37,278 bases of DNA, taken from an uncultured Pseudomonadota bacterium. GTDB lineage: Bacteria; Pseudomonadota; Gammaproteobacteria; Steroidobacterales; Steroidobacteraceae. The stretch is taken from NCBI GenBank assembly GCA_902826635.1, contig CADEFQ010000022.1:19503-56780 (forward strand), read 5' to 3'. The position numbers and the translations under genes are program-made. How positions within the stretch are numbered: position 1 is the stretch's first letter; each line of letters starts with the position of its first letter. The notes beneath the pieces are model-generated. The model was not told where the DNA came from. It did not search any database and saw nothing but the letters and a program-made list of their open reading frames with translations. This document shows positions 23,332 through 31,836 of this stretch, piece by piece.

Positions 23332-24273
23332 ATGCACAACGGGCAGGGGGACTGGCTGCCGGCGCGCGCGGCACTGCATTCGACCGGGCTTTATTTCGCG
23401 CTTCGCCGGATCGGCCGCGAGGAACTGCACGATCCTTTCATGCAGGAGACGATCGCACGCAGCGACGCCGCGGAAGAGTTCGTGCAGGTCCTGCCACAGG
23501 ATCTCGGACGCGTGTCTCCCGGAAGCGCGCCGGCGGGGCTCATATTTCATGTGGCGCGTTGTGGTTCGACGCTCGTATCGCAGTTGCTGAAGCAACAGGG
23601 CGGGCTCGTCGTGTACGCCGAGCCGCCGCCGGTCAACGAAATCCTGCGCCCCCCGCAAGCCTGGCCGCGGCACGAGCTGATCGGCGCGTTGCGTTCGCTT
23701 GGCAATGCGTTTGCGGAGCACGCACGCCGGCCCTATGTCCTCAAGTGCACGAGCTGGAACACGCTCTATTGCGACCTCATCGCCGAAGCGTTTCCCGACT
23801 CTCCGTGGGTGCTGTGCCTGCGTGAGCCCGTCGAAGTCTGCGTCTCGCTGCTGCAGCGACCACCCGGCTGGCTGCTCGGCGCCGACGAGATGTCGCGCCG
23901 CTTCGCGGCGATCATTGACCCGCAGGCGCGCGCCGAATCGCAGGAGCAACTCGTGGCGCGCACCTACGGCGCCTTTTGCGAGGCCGCCGCGCGCCTCGAT
24001 CCCCGCCGCGGCCGATTGGTGGACTACGAGACGTTGCCGGGCGCCGTGTGGGAGCAGGTCGTACCGGCTTTCTCCGCCCCCGTCGATGACGCCACGCGCG
24101 AGCGCATGGCGCAGGCCGCGACGCGCCCCGCGAAGGCGCCCGCGACCGATGCGACGCGCTTCACCGGCGATGTCGCCGCAAAACAGGCGGCCGCGACCGC
24201 CACGCTGCGCGAGGCGATCGACGCATTCGCCCGGCCCGCGCTCGCGAAGCTACGGGCGATGCGCCGCGCCTAG
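23332..24273 (+). CDS. Sulfotransferase-family protein
   Basis: This 313-residue protein has the 5'-phosphosulfate-binding-like loop at 73-84 (HVARCGSTLVSQ), an internal VLKCTSWNTLY strand and the 3'-phosphate-binding-like CLREPVEVCVSLL. These are the landmarks of PAPS-dependent sulfotransferases. An N-terminal extension (about 1-65, GDWLPARAALHST and ELHDPFMQETIAR) precedes the fold and recurs in bacterial proteins often found near oxygenase or hydroxylase genes, by my recollection. It could sulfate a small molecule or peptide, or be a non-sulfating relative. The gene is divergent from the JmjC-cupin gene. Its TAG stop shares a CTAG palindrome with the stop of the convergent permease gene. 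Confidence 0.75.
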   Translation: MHNGQGDWLPARAALHSTGLYFALRRIGREELHDPFMQETIARSDAAEEFVQVLPQDLGRVSPGSAPAGLIFHVARCGSTLVSQLLKQQGGLVVYAEPPPVNEILRPPQAWPRHELIGALRSLGNAFAEHARRPYVLKCTSWNTLYCDLIAEAFPDSPWVLCLREPVEVCVSLLQRPPGWLLGADEMSRRFAAIIDPQARAESQEQLVARTYGAFCEAAARLDPRRGRLVDYETLPGAVWEQVVPAFSAPVDDATRERMAQAATRPAKAPATDATRFTGDVAAKQAAATATLREAIDAFARPALAKLRAMRRA

Positions 24274-25031
24274 CGGGCGTTTCGCCCCGTGGCGAGGTGC
24301 GTGGCGAGGGCCAGGAGCGCCATTGTCCATACGATCATCGCGCCCGATGGCAGGTCGGTGACGACGGACAAGGCGAGACCCACGAGATAGCTGCCGAACG
24401 CCACCGCGTAGCCGATTGCGAGCTGGCGCTTCGCCGCGAGCCGATAAGTTGCGACTGCCGGTACGATCAAGGTCGTGAAGACGAGATACACGCCGACGAG
24501 CTGCACCGAGGCCGTGACGACGAGCGCGAAGAGCACGTAGAATCCGATGCGCCCGATCTGCTCTCGCCAGCGGAACCATACGAACGCGAAGATCGCGGTG
24601 ACGATCGCGGTGCGGATGAGCTGGGCGTTCGACACCCAGAGGATCTGTCCCGCAAGCAGGTCCTTCAGGTCGTCGCCGCCGTGCGGGTCGTTCGCGAGCA
24701 TCAGGATCTGCGCCGTCGATGCCAGCACGAAAAGGATTCCGATCAGGGCCTCCTGCGCCTCCGGCCGCTTGCGCTCGGTCCAGGTGAGCAGCAGCGCGCC
24801 CGCGAGCGCCGCAGCGCCCGCGGCGACTTGCGCGCCCCAGCCCGTCGTCGGCAGGCCGAAGCCGTGCGCCGCAATGACACCGAGTCCCGCGACCTGCGCG
24901 ATCGCAAGGTCGATGAACACGATGCCGCGCGCAAGCACCTGCTGGCCGAGCGGCACGTGCGAGACGGCGACGAGGAAGCCCGCAACGAGTGCAGGCCAGA
25001 GGATCATCAGGTCGATGTGGAAGAGGTTCAT
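24270..25031 (-). CDS. ABC-3 family metal transporter permease (ZnuB/MntB-like)
   Basis: This 253-residue membrane protein has seven to eight hydrophobic helices. It carries the ABC-3 permease signatures LARGIVFIDLAIAQVAGLGV near the N-terminus and VQLVGVYLVFTTLIVPAVAT further on. Such permeases carry zinc, manganese or iron across the inner membrane in complex with a periplasmic binding protein and an ATPase. The start overlaps the binding-protein stop (ATGA), so the two are coupled. No ABC ATPase gene lies beside it, which is unusual for this family. The 3' end meets the sulfotransferase-like gene tail-to-tail, with both stops inside CTAG. Confidence 0.9.
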   Translation of the reverse strand: MNLFHIDLMILWPALVAGFLVAVSHVPLGQQVLARGIVFIDLAIAQVAGLGVIAAHGFGLPTTGWGAQVAAGAAALAGALLLTWTERKRPEAQEALIGILFVLASTAQILMLANDPHGGDDLKDLLAGQILWVSNAQLIRTAIVTAIFAFVWFRWREQIGRIGFYVLFALVVTASVQLVGVYLVFTTLIVPAVATYRLAAKRQLAIGYAVAFGSYLVGLALSVVTDLPSGAMIVWTMALLALATHLATGRNAR

Positions 25032-25942
25032 TGTTTCACCGCCAGCAGCCGATCGATGGTGTCGTCGAATAAGCCGAAGAGATCCCTTGCGGCCGGCGTG
25101 CCACCGACCGAAAACGGCAGCAGCACAACCGGCACGTGGACGCGCGCCGCGAGCCAGTCCGCCGCCTTCGGGTTGTTGTAGGCGTTGAGCAGGATCATCC
25201 GCGGCGGCGAGGCGGAGAGCTTTGCGACGAGCTCACCGAGATAGCCGGCGCTCGGCGGCACGCCCGGCTTCGGCTCGATGGCGGCTTCCTCGACGAGGCC
25301 CAACCAATGGCACAGGTAAACCTGGTCCTTGTGCATCACGACGACCGACACGCCCTTGAGGGGTGCCGCGCGCGCCTCCCATTTCGCGATCGCCGTGCGC
25401 CAGCGTGTGTCGAAATCGCGGCCGCGCTGCGCGTAGTATTCGGCGTTCGCCGGATCGATCGCCGCGAGGCGCGCCGCGAGCGCCTTCGCGACAATCGCGA
25501 TGTTGCGCGGATCGAGTTGTACGTGCGGATTGCCTTGCGGATGGATGTCGCCCATCGCGCGATCGACACGTGTCGGCACATCGAGAAGCCGCAGGGTCGG
25601 CGCCGCCTCGAAGTAGCCCGGCGCGCCGGGCTGGATGCGCGGATTACCCGATTCGCGCACGAGCACCGGCAGCCAGCCGATCTCGAGTGAGGCGCCGGTC
25701 GCGACGACGAGGTCCGCCGAGCGTGCGCGCGCAACCAGGCTCGGCCTCGCTTCGATATGGTGTATGTCCTGCATCGCGGTTGTCGCGACGTACACGTTGA
25801 CCTTGTCACCACCGATCTCATGGGTGAGAGCGCCCCAGTCGCTCGTCGTCGCGAGCACCTTGACGTCGGCTTGGGCGGGCGCGCTGAGGCCAAATGCGAG
25901 GCAGGCGAGCAGCGGCATGACACTACGCTGGATGTTCTTCAT
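25028..25942 (-). CDS. Periplasmic metal-binding protein of an ABC-3 transporter (ZnuA-like)
   Basis: This 304-residue protein has a Sec signal (about 1-25, ending PAQA-DV) and the cluster A-I/TroA solute-binding fold. Candidate metal ligands are H61/H62 (QDIHHIEARPS), H140 (GNPHVQLDP), H204 (VVMHKDQVYL) and an acidic residue near the C-terminus. It lacks the long His-rich loop of many ZnuA proteins, so the metal could be zinc, manganese or iron. An AGGAG site overlaps the TAG stop of the upstream barrel gene and lies seven bases before the ATG. It is coupled to the permease by ATGA. Confidence 0.88.
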   Translation of the reverse strand: MKNIQRSVMPLLACLAFGLSAPAQADVKVLATTSDWGALTHEIGGDKVNVYVATTAMQDIHHIEARPSLVARARSADLVVATGASLEIGWLPVLVRESGNPRIQPGAPGYFEAAPTLRLLDVPTRVDRAMGDIHPQGNPHVQLDPRNIAIVAKALAARLAAIDPANAEYYAQRGRDFDTRWRTAIAKWEARAAPLKGVSVVVMHKDQVYLCHWLGLVEEAAIEPKPGVPPSAGYLGELVAKLSASPPRMILLNAYNNPKAADWLAARVHVPVVLLPFSVGGTPAARDLFGLFDDTIDRLLAVKQ

Positions 25943-25953
25943 GGATGCGGCTC

Positions 25954-27348
25954 CTAGTATTTGTGCGCGGCGTGCGCGCCGATGCCGAAGAGGTATTGCA
26001 GACGGAACTGCCGGTCGCGCGCGCCGTCGGCGCGCGCATCGTCCCAGGCGTACTGCGCCCGCAGTCGCGTGAACTCGCTCGGATTCCAGTCGAGCATCAG
26101 TGTCAGGCGATCGGGGTTCGCCGCGCGCAACAGCGGGAAGGCGTCGGTGGGCAGCGTGCCGTCATCGACGAGCGCGATGCGCGACGAGCCCGAGTCGAGC
26201 GCATCGTAGCGCGCGCCGATGCGCCAGCGCGGGAGGAACTTGTAGACCGTCTGCAAATACCAACCCGACTGCGTACTGCGGTATCCGCCCCCGAGATCGA
26301 GCCCGTTCACGTCGTACGCGAGCGCGCCGTCCTCGCGGCGCTGCATGTATTCACCCTGGATCTTCAGTTGCCGGCGTGTGACGTTGCCGTTCGGCGCCCA
26401 TTTGAGTACCGCATCGACGACCCAGGTCTGCGCCTTTCCGGTGAAGGCGTTGACGACGGGATCGCCGATATCGTTCACGTTTTCATACGCGCGATCCTCC
26501 GCGCGCTGATCGAGCCACGACGCCCCGGCGCGCCAGCTCGTCGAGTCGCCGATGTCGCCGCCGACGTGCGCGAAGAGCGTCGTCGCGGAGAGGCCGTTGC
26601 GGTTGCGGCGCGTGCCGGGGAAGGCGTCACCGTTGCCCGTCTCGCCGCCGAATTCCAGGAAGAGATCCGTGGGTGCGAGCCATTTCACCTGCAGGCCGTC
26701 CTGCGCCATCTGACCGCCGAAAAACGCCTGGTAGATGAGCGGCTGATCCACGAAGTCCCATGCGTGCGAGTGCACCTCGTTCAGATAGCCGAACCCGGAG
26801 AAGAAACGACCGCCCTTCGCGGTGAAGCCCGCGGGCAGAGCCAGTGTGCGGAAAAACGCTTCCTCGACTTCGATTTCGTTCTCGCCCGTGATGGAGGCAG
26901 TCAACGTTGCCGAGAAAAAAGGATCGACGTTTGCGGAAAGCGTCAGCTCGGATTCGCCGAGGTTGAAACTGCGCTCGCCGGGGCCGATCTCGTCGCCGCC
27001 TGGAAAGAAGCCGGCGATATGCCAGTCGCCGGGATCGCGCGACGTATCGGTGTAACTGCCGCCGAGGATCATCGCGATCGCAGGATTGAAGGCTGTATCG
27101 CTACTTTGCGCATCGCGCGGCGGCGGGGGCGGCGACTCTGGCGGCTCCGGCAGGGGCTGCGGGTTGGCGGCGGCGGTCTCGAGTTGGGCGATGCGCGCGG
27201 CGAGCGCATCGACGCGCGCAGCGTAGTCCGCTTTGAGGCTTGCGAGTTCCGCACGCAGAGCCGCGGCGTCGTCCGCGGTGGCCGCATAGACGGGGGAAAC
27301 GAAGAGCCCGAGCGCACAGAGCGCCGCAATGGGCTGATGATGAGTCAT
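25954..27348 (-). CDS. Outer-membrane beta-barrel (porin-like) protein linked to metal uptake
   Basis: This 464-residue protein has a signal peptide (about 1-23, ending PVYA-AT), a short coiled coil (ADDAAALRAELASLKADYAA, about 25-60), a proline-rich linker (near 67-81) and then a long stretch of alternating strands. It ends RQFRLQYLFGIGAHAAHKY. It resembles phosphate-porin-like barrels whose N-terminal coiled coil anchors to peptidoglycan. It carries no TonB box or plug that I can see. GAGGAG six bases before the ATG at 27348 supports the start. It is followed after 11 bases by the metal-binding protein, so it may let metal or a metal chelate through the outer membrane. That role is inferred from linkage. 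Confidence 0.75.
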   Translation of the reverse strand: MTHHQPIAALCALGLFVSPVYAATADDAAALRAELASLKADYAARVDALAARIAQLETAAANPQPLPEPPESPPPPPRDAQSSDTAFNPAIAMILGGSYTDTSRDPGDWHIAGFFPGGDEIGPGERSFNLGESELTLSANVDPFFSATLTASITGENEIEVEEAFFRTLALPAGFTAKGGRFFSGFGYLNEVHSHAWDFVDQPLIYQAFFGGQMAQDGLQVKWLAPTDLFLEFGGETGNGDAFPGTRRNRNGLSATTLFAHVGGDIGDSTSWRAGASWLDQRAEDRAYENVNDIGDPVVNAFTGKAQTWVVDAVLKWAPNGNVTRRQLKIQGEYMQRREDGALAYDVNGLDLGGGYRSTQSGWYLQTVYKFLPRWRIGARYDALDSGSSRIALVDDGTLPTDAFPLLRAANPDRLTLMLDWNPSEFTRLRAQYAWDDARADGARDRQFRLQYLFGIGAHAAHKY

Positions 27349-27402
27349 GGAGTTCTCCTCACGTGTCAAAGGATCACGACCGCGCCTGGCGCGGACGAAC
27401 GA

Positions 27403-27696
27403 TCAGTGGTCGCGGAGGAGTGAGGGCGGTGCCCGGGAGCGGAAGGCGGGAGCGGGTGGTTGATAGGGCAGCGCGACCGAATCGGCCGGCACCGCGAATT
27501 CGGCCGTGCGCAGATCCGTCGGCAGCACGAGGAGCGTGGGACCGACCGAGCCCTGCAGCGGCGCGATCGAGAGACAAGCGCCGCACAACTGTGCGGCCGG
27601 CGCGCCGTGAGTGTCGTTCGCGAGGTGCGTGTAGGCGTGCGCCTCCGCGCCCAACTGGGCGAAGAGCAGCGCGAGCGAGAGCACGCGCGCGATCAC
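27403..27696 (-). CDS. Small secreted DUF2946-like protein
   Basis: This protein has 97 residues from the GTG at 27696. It starts with a hydrophobic signal (ARVLSLALLFAQLGAEAHA), then THLANDTHGAPAAQLCGACL with a C-x-x-C pair, and ends with FRSRAPPSLLRDH. The CGAC motif and the C-terminal RSRAPP resemble DUF2946-type proteins found near metal transport genes. The two cysteines and nearby histidines could bind a metal ion. The GTG has no Shine-Dalgarno, but GGAGG at 27729-27725 is seven bases from an in-frame CTG at 27717, which would add TRRRVNV and a better basic n-region. It leads into the barrel gene after 54 bases and is the first gene of the metal cluster. Confidence 0.65.
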   Translation of the reverse strand: MIARVLSLALLFAQLGAEAHAYTHLANDTHGAPAAQLCGACLSIAPLQGSVGPTLLVLPTDLRTAEFAVPADSVALPYQPPAPAFRSRAPPSLLRDH

Positions 27697-27714
27697 GTTG
27701 ACACGACGTCTGGT

Positions 27715-27729
27715 CAGGGCATCGCCTCC
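27715..27729 (-). promoter_or_regulatory. Ribosome binding site ahead of a possible CTG start
   Basis: GGAGG (27729-27725) precedes CTG (27717-27715) by seven bases, in frame with the small secreted protein. The same site is only two bases from ATG-CCC-TGA (27722-27714), a two-codon reading frame in another phase. If real, translation begins at CTG or the mini-frame regulates re-initiation. Confidence 0.4.
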
Positions 27730-27791
27730 GGCCGATGCCCCCAGTATCTACCGCGGAGCGCCTGCCGCGCCAGCCCCGGTCCTGATCGGGC

Positions 27792-28565
27792 CTACTCTTT
27801 GATCGCCGATTCGAGCTTCCTGATCAGCGGGGCGATGACGTCCATCGGAAACGGAAAAATGACCGTGGAGTTCTTGTCGGCGCCGATCACGGTCAGGGTC
27901 TCGAGGTAGCGCAATTGCAGCGCTTGCGGCTCGCGCGCCAGAATCTGCGCGGCCTGCAGCAGTTTCTCCGCCGCCTGCTGCTCGCCTTCGGCATGAATGA
28001 TCTTCGCGCGGCGCTCCCGCTCCGCTTCCGCCTGGCGCGCAATGGCCCGGATCATCGATTCATTGATGTCGACGTGCTTGATCTCGACGATCGAGACCTT
28101 GATGCCCCAGGCGTCGGTCTGGCTGTCGAGAATCTTCTGGATGTCGAGATTGAGGCGTTCGCGTTCGGCGAGCAGCGCATCGAGCTCGTGCTTGCCGAGC
28201 ACCGCGCGCAGCGTCGTCTGCGCGAGCTGGCTCGTGGCCACGAGGAACTGCTCGACCTGGATCACGGCCTTCTGCGGGTCCACGACGCGGAAATAGACGA
28301 CCGCGTTGACCTTGACCGACACGTTGTCCCGGGTAATGACGTCCTGCGCCGGCACGTCGAGCGTGATGAGACGCAGGTCGATGCGCACCATCTGCATGAT
28401 TCCGGGGATGACCAGCGCAATGCCCGGTCCCTTCACTTTCCAGAAGCGGCCCAGCAGGAATACGACGCCGCGCTGGTATTCACGGAAGATCCTGAGACTG
28501 CGCAGGATGAAGCCGATGATGAACACCACGCCGGCGAGCAGCAGCAGATTGTCGATCTGGGGCAT
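27792..28565 (-). CDS. Slipin (SPFH/stomatin-family protein)
   Basis: This 257-residue protein has an N-terminal membrane hairpin (about 5-22), the SPFH/band 7 domain (about 28-190, starting [20 protein letters not shown]) and a helical tail with [20 protein letters not shown]. Slipins form oligomers at membrane microdomains and are partners or substrates of NfeD proteases; stomatin is cut by NfeD in Pyrococcus. The upstream gene encodes an NfeD-like protein and stops one base before this ATG. An AGGAG site lies within the end of the NfeD gene. Confidence 0.93.
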   Translation of the reverse strand: MPQIDNLLLLAGVVFIIGFILRSLRIFREYQRGVVFLLGRFWKVKGPGIALVIPGIMQMVRIDLRLITLDVPAQDVITRDNVSVKVNAVVYFRVVDPQKAVIQVEQFLVATSQLAQTTLRAVLGKHELDALLAERERLNLDIQKILDSQTDAWGIKVSIVEIKHVDINESMIRAIARQAEAERERRAKIIHAEGEQQAAEKLLQAAQILAREPQALQLRYLETLTVIGADKNSTVIFPFPMDVIAPLIRKLESAIKE

Positions 28566-28566
28566 G

Positions 28567-29979
28567 TCAGTCTCCTTTCGACCGATCGACGGGCGGCGGT
28601 GCGCCGGGCTGCACGCGCGCGACCAGGCCGTCTATGGCGATCACGCGCACCTGCGTGTTCCGTGACAGCGGCACATCGCTCGCGACCCGCCACCGCTCAC
28701 CCATGATTTCGGCGTATCCCTGCAGTCCGTCCGCTTCGATGAGTTCACCCACGGCGCCGATCAGGGTCTCCCGGCCGCTGACAATCGGGCGCCCCCGGGC
28801 GCGCGCGGCCATGCCGACGAGGCCGAGCACGACGGCGGCGCTCGTCAGGGCCAGCGCGACGACGAGCCCCAGCGAGACGCCGGCCCCGGGGGTCTGCCGA
28901 TCGAACAGCAGCACGCCACCCAGCACGAACGCCACGATGCCCCCGACGCCGATCACACCGAAGCTCGGCAGGAAGGCTTCCGCGCCGATGAGTGCAATGC
29001 CGAGGATGAGCAGCGCGAGGCCCGCGTAGTTGACGGGCAGGTACTGAAAGCCGAAGAAGGCGAGAATCAGGCAGATCGCGCCGATGACGCCCGGCACGGC
29101 GGTGCCCGGGTACATGAGTTCGAAGAGGAGCCCGTAGGTGCCGAGCATCATGAGGATCAGGGCAACGGCTGGATTGGCGATGATCGACAGCACGCGCGTC
29201 CGCCAGTTCGGCTCGATCGACCCGATGCGCGCACCCGCTGTCGTGACGCGCGCTTCCGTCACTCCGATGCGAACGACGCGCCCATCCATCTTGCGAAGCA
29301 GATCCGCGACGTCATCGGCGACGAGGTCGACGACCTTGGCGTCCAGTGCCTCGCTGGCCGACAGACTCGCCCCCTCGCGCACGGCGCGCTCCGCCCACTC
29401 GACGTTGCGATGGCGCAGCTGCGCGAGGCCGCGGATATACGCCGCCGCGTCATTGACCTGCTTGGCCGCGAGCGAATCTTCCGTGGTGCGTGCGGGCTTT
29501 TTGCCCCCTTCCGGCGCCGGAGAAGGCCCCGGCGGCGCGATGCCGATTTGAACCGGCGTCGCCGCACCGAGCGTCGTGCCCGGCGACATGGCCGCGACGT
29601 GACTCGCGTACAGAATGTAGGTGCCGGCGCTCGCGGCGCGCGCTCCGTGCGGCGCAACAAACGTGACGACCGGTAGGCGGGACGCAAGAATGTCGCGGAT
29701 GATGTCGCGCATGGCCGTGTCGAGACCACCAGGCGTATCGATGCGCAGCACGACGAGGGTGGCCTGCGCTTCCGGCGCACGGCGGAGTGCGTCGTGGACG
29801 AACGATGCCGTCGCCGGCGTGATCGCGCCATCCAGTTCGACGACCCAGACGAGAGGGGTGTCGGAGGCCGGAGCCCGGCCTGCGGGCGCGAGCGCCGCGA
29901 CGGCCCACATGAAAACGCCGATCCACGTGCGACCGATGGATCGTTCGCCACCGCAGGACCGAACACGGGCGTGCTGCAC
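28567..29979 (-). CDS. NfeD-family membrane serine protease, long form
   Basis: This protein has about 470 residues. A signal or anchor ([19 protein letters not shown]) is followed by a ClpP-like protease domain (about 45-250) with [18 protein letters not shown] and the [14 protein letters not shown] segment, which places the catalytic Ser in SAGTYI and a Lys further on ([12 protein letters not shown]). A four- to five-helix membrane part (about 270-400) and a C-terminal OB-fold NfeD domain ([16 protein letters not shown]) complete it. It should cleave stomatin-like partners at the membrane. I prefer the GTG at 29979, with GAGG five bases away; an internal ATG at 29910 would shorten the signal. 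It is translated just before slipin. Confidence 0.88.
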   Translation of the reverse strand: MQHARVRSCGGERSIGRTWIGVFMWAVAALAPAGRAPASDTPLVWVVELDGAITPATASFVHDALRRAPEAQATLVVLRIDTPGGLDTAMRDIIRDILASRLPVVTFVAPHGARAASAGTYILYASHVAAMSPGTTLGAATPVQIGIAPPGPSPAPEGGKKPARTTEDSLAAKQVNDAAAYIRGLAQLRHRNVEWAERAVREGASLSASEALDAKVVDLVADDVADLLRKMDGRVVRIGVTEARVTTAGARIGSIEPNWRTRVLSIIANPAVALILMMLGTYGLLFELMYPGTAVPGVIGAICLILAFFGFQYLPVNYAGLALLILGIALIGAEAFLPSFGVIGVGGIVAFVLGGVLLFDRQTPGAGVSLGLVVALALTSAAVVLGLVGMAARARGRPIVSGRETLIGAVGELIEADGLQGYAEIMGERWRVASDVPLSRNTQVRVIAIDGLVARVQPGAPPPVDRSKGD

Positions 29980-29984
29980 AAGGG

Positions 29985-30012
29985 CCTCGGCGCAGGCGCC
30001 GGACCCTGCGCC
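29985..30012 (-). promoter_or_regulatory. GC-rich stem-loop next to the nfeD ribosome binding site
   Basis: An eight-base perfect inverted repeat (GGCGCAGG at 29989-29996 and CCTGCGCC at 30005-30012, loop of eight) sits in the leader of the NfeD gene. On the mRNA the stem ends one base before GAGG (29988-29985), the ribosome binding site for the GTG at 29979. No T-run follows, so it is not an intrinsic terminator. It could limit access to the ribosome binding site. Confidence 0.45.
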
Positions 30013-30035
30013 GGGCTCGGCCTGCACCGCGGGTC

Positions 30036-30064
30036 ATTGTAGTCCTCGGCATCCGTGCCGGCCA
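30036..30064 (-). promoter_or_regulatory. Possible promoter for the nfeD-slipin operon
   Basis: On the minus strand TACAAT (30041-30036) matches the -10 box at five of six positions. Seventeen bases upstream TGGCCG (30064-30059) matches the -35 box at only three. It lies about 57 bases before the GTG at 29979, upstream of the stem-loop. The weak -35 makes this tentative. Confidence 0.35.
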
Positions 30065-30076
30065 TTCCCGGCGAGT

Positions 30077-31171
30077 CTACCGCGCAGCGCTCTCCGCCAT
30101 CGCTCGCCCCCAGGAGGGGTCGAAGGGGACATAGTGTTCGCGGCCGAGGTTCAGCGACGACACGTCCATCACGTAGGTACGGATGCCCTGCATGCCCGGG
30201 CCACGGGCGCGCGCCCAGTTCATCTTCTTCCCATCCGGGGAGACCTGCGGCAACAGATCGATGTTGTCGTAGTAAGTGAGCCGCCGGGGCTCGCCGCCGG
30301 CGAGGTCGCCGAGGTAGATCTCCCAGTTCTTTTCGTCGAGCGCCTTCACGTAGACGTAGTGACGGCCGTCCGGTGCCGGCACCGGGTGCCAGTTCATGCC
30401 GTTGTCGAAAGTGTGGCGGCGCCAGTCGGTGCCGTCACGCTTCACCGTGAAGATCGTCATCGGCGTCGGTTTCACCACCTTGTAGTCTGCGCGACGCCAG
30501 GCGCGAAAGATGATGTGTTCGCTGTCCGGCATGAAAAACGGTGCGCCCTCCTGCCAGTCGTCGGTGCGCGTGACCTGGAATTCACCGGTGCCGTCCGAGC
30601 GCATCACCCAGATGTCCATCTTGCCGTCGATCTGGCGGCCGAAGGTGATCCATTGGCCGTCGGGTGAGACCGAAACTTCGGCCTCGTACCACTTGTTGTT
30701 CGTGAGGCGCTTCAGCGCGCCGCCATGCAGGTCGGAGCTATAGAGTTCCGCGCCTTGCGGGTAGTCGTCGGAGTCCGACCAGTTGCCGACCGGCATCGTC
30801 ATGTTGTCACGGGTGGAAGTCCATACGACGCGCTTGCCGTCGGGAAAGAAGAACGAGCAGCCATCCTGGCCGTGATCGTTGACGTTCCACATCTCCTTGC
30901 CGTCGTCGGTGAAGATCCAGGTGAGCGCGCCGAGGCCGCCGTGCGCCGAGGGGATCGCGCGCTTGTCGCGCGTCTGGGCGATCAGGTGGCGGGAATCCGG
31001 CGCCCAGTACGCCTCGGCCGCGTCCGGTATGTTCGGGATCATGTGGTACGGCAGTTCGCGCGGATCGGGCGGCGGACTCGCGGGCTGCCCGGTAGCGGTC
31101 AGCGCGCTGCCGGCGGGCAGCAGCGTGGCGAAGGCCGCGAGGATCAGGAACGAGCGGGGTTTCTGCGTCAT
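30077..31171 (-). CDS. Secreted TolB-like (PD40/WD40-like) beta-propeller protein
   Basis: This 364-residue protein has a Sec signal (MTQKPRSFLILAAFATLLPA, to about residue 27) and five to six PD40 repeats with the SPDG/APDSRH/FPDGKRVVWTSTRDN type turn, for example EVSVSPDGQWITFGRQIDGK and DIWVMRSDGTGEFQVTRTDD. PD40 propellers are periplasmic or secreted binding domains, as in TolB and prolyl oligopeptidases. No peptidase domain is attached, so this is a stand-alone propeller. I chose the ATG at 31171; the frame runs on upstream but without signal character. It is upstream of and in line with nfeD, 97 bases away. Confidence 0.82.
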   Translation of the reverse strand: MTQKPRSFLILAAFATLLPAGSALTATGQPASPPPDPRELPYHMIPNIPDAAEAYWAPDSRHLIAQTRDKRAIPSAHGGLGALTWIFTDDGKEMWNVNDHGQDGCSFFFPDGKRVVWTSTRDNMTMPVGNWSDSDDYPQGAELYSSDLHGGALKRLTNNKWYEAEVSVSPDGQWITFGRQIDGKMDIWVMRSDGTGEFQVTRTDDWQEGAPFFMPDSEHIIFRAWRRADYKVVKPTPMTIFTVKRDGTDWRRHTFDNGMNWHPVPAPDGRHYVYVKALDEKNWEIYLGDLAGGEPRRLTYYDNIDLLPQVSPDGKKMNWARARGPGMQGIRTYVMDVSSLNLGREHYVPFDPSWGRAMAESAAR

Positions 31172-31362
31172 TGCGTTCACCTTGGGTCTCGACGATCTGT
31201 GGCGCATCATCCGCCCGCCTTGACGGGGCGGCCAAGGGGAAGGCGTTCGCCTGACCACTGCGAGGCCGAGGTGCGGTCGACGGGCCAGCCGGCGGTCGGC
31301 CCGCGACGCCCCGGCGTAGAATCCGCGCCGTACGCATTCCGTATCACCCAGGGAGAATTCTG
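31172..31362. promoter_or_regulatory. Divergent intergenic region with a possible rightward promoter
   Basis: About 190 bases separate the propeller gene and the small secreted protein gene. Rightward, TAGAAT (31317-31322) matches the -10 box at five of six positions and lies 41 bases before the ATG at 31363, but the -35 is poor. A TTGACG occurs at 31220-31225 without a -10 at the right distance. No operator repeat is clear. Confidence 0.3.
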
Positions 31363-31836
31363 ATGAAGCGTCTGTTCGCACCCACGCTGCTGCTGATGTT
31401 GACCTCGGTTGCCGCCATCGCGTCCGATGCGACTCCGGATTTCAGCGGCAGCTGGAAGCTCGACACCACGCGCGGGGAGAACCTCGGCATGATGTCAGCG
31501 ATGCAGCAGTCGGCCGTGATTTCGCAATCGAAGTCTGCGCTCACGATCAAGGAGACGTCGGATTTCCAGGGCCAGAAGAGTGCGCGCGAAGTTCGCTACG
31601 ACCTGACCGGCGCGCCCGCGAAGAATTCCGGCGCCATGGGAGGAGAGGCCGAGACCGTCGCGAAGTGGGACGACGGCAAGCTGGTCGTGACCTGGACCAC
31701 GGAAGGCGCCGTTGCCGGCACGAAGAACGTGCGCACCGAGACGCGTTCGCTGAGCGCCGACGGCAAGACGATGACCGTCGTGAGCGCGCGCGGCACGGGC
31801 AAGTCGGTCGTCCTGGTGTACGGGAAGAACGAGTGA
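31363..31836 (+). CDS. Small secreted protein of unknown function, coupled to an exporter
   Basis: This 157-residue protein has a signal peptide (MKRLFAPTLLLMLTSVAAIA, cleavage near AIAS-D) and then DATPDFSGSWKLDTTRGENL and alternating strands. The DFSGxWKL opening recurs in many lipocalin-like or calycin-like secreted proteins of proteobacteria and acidobacteria, but I cannot name the family with confidence. It has no cysteine and no membrane helix beyond the signal. GGGAGA lies upstream of the ATG at 31363. The stop overlaps the GTG start of the exporter adaptor gene (GTGA), so it is made together with the MacA-like protein and may be its periplasmic partner. Confidence 0.75.
   Translation: MKRLFAPTLLLMLTSVAAIASDATPDFSGSWKLDTTRGENLGMMSAMQQSAVISQSKSALTIKETSDFQGQKSAREVRYDLTGAPAKNSGAMGGEAETVAKWDDGKLVVTWTTEGAVAGTKNVRTETRSLSADGKTMTVVSARGTGKSVVLVYGKNE

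Noticed and set aside
25945-27423. A 492-codon open frame on the plus strand opposite the barrel gene
   Set aside because: The minus strand has signal peptide, coiled coil, barrel-like strands and a strong ribosome binding site; the plus-strand product has no such features.
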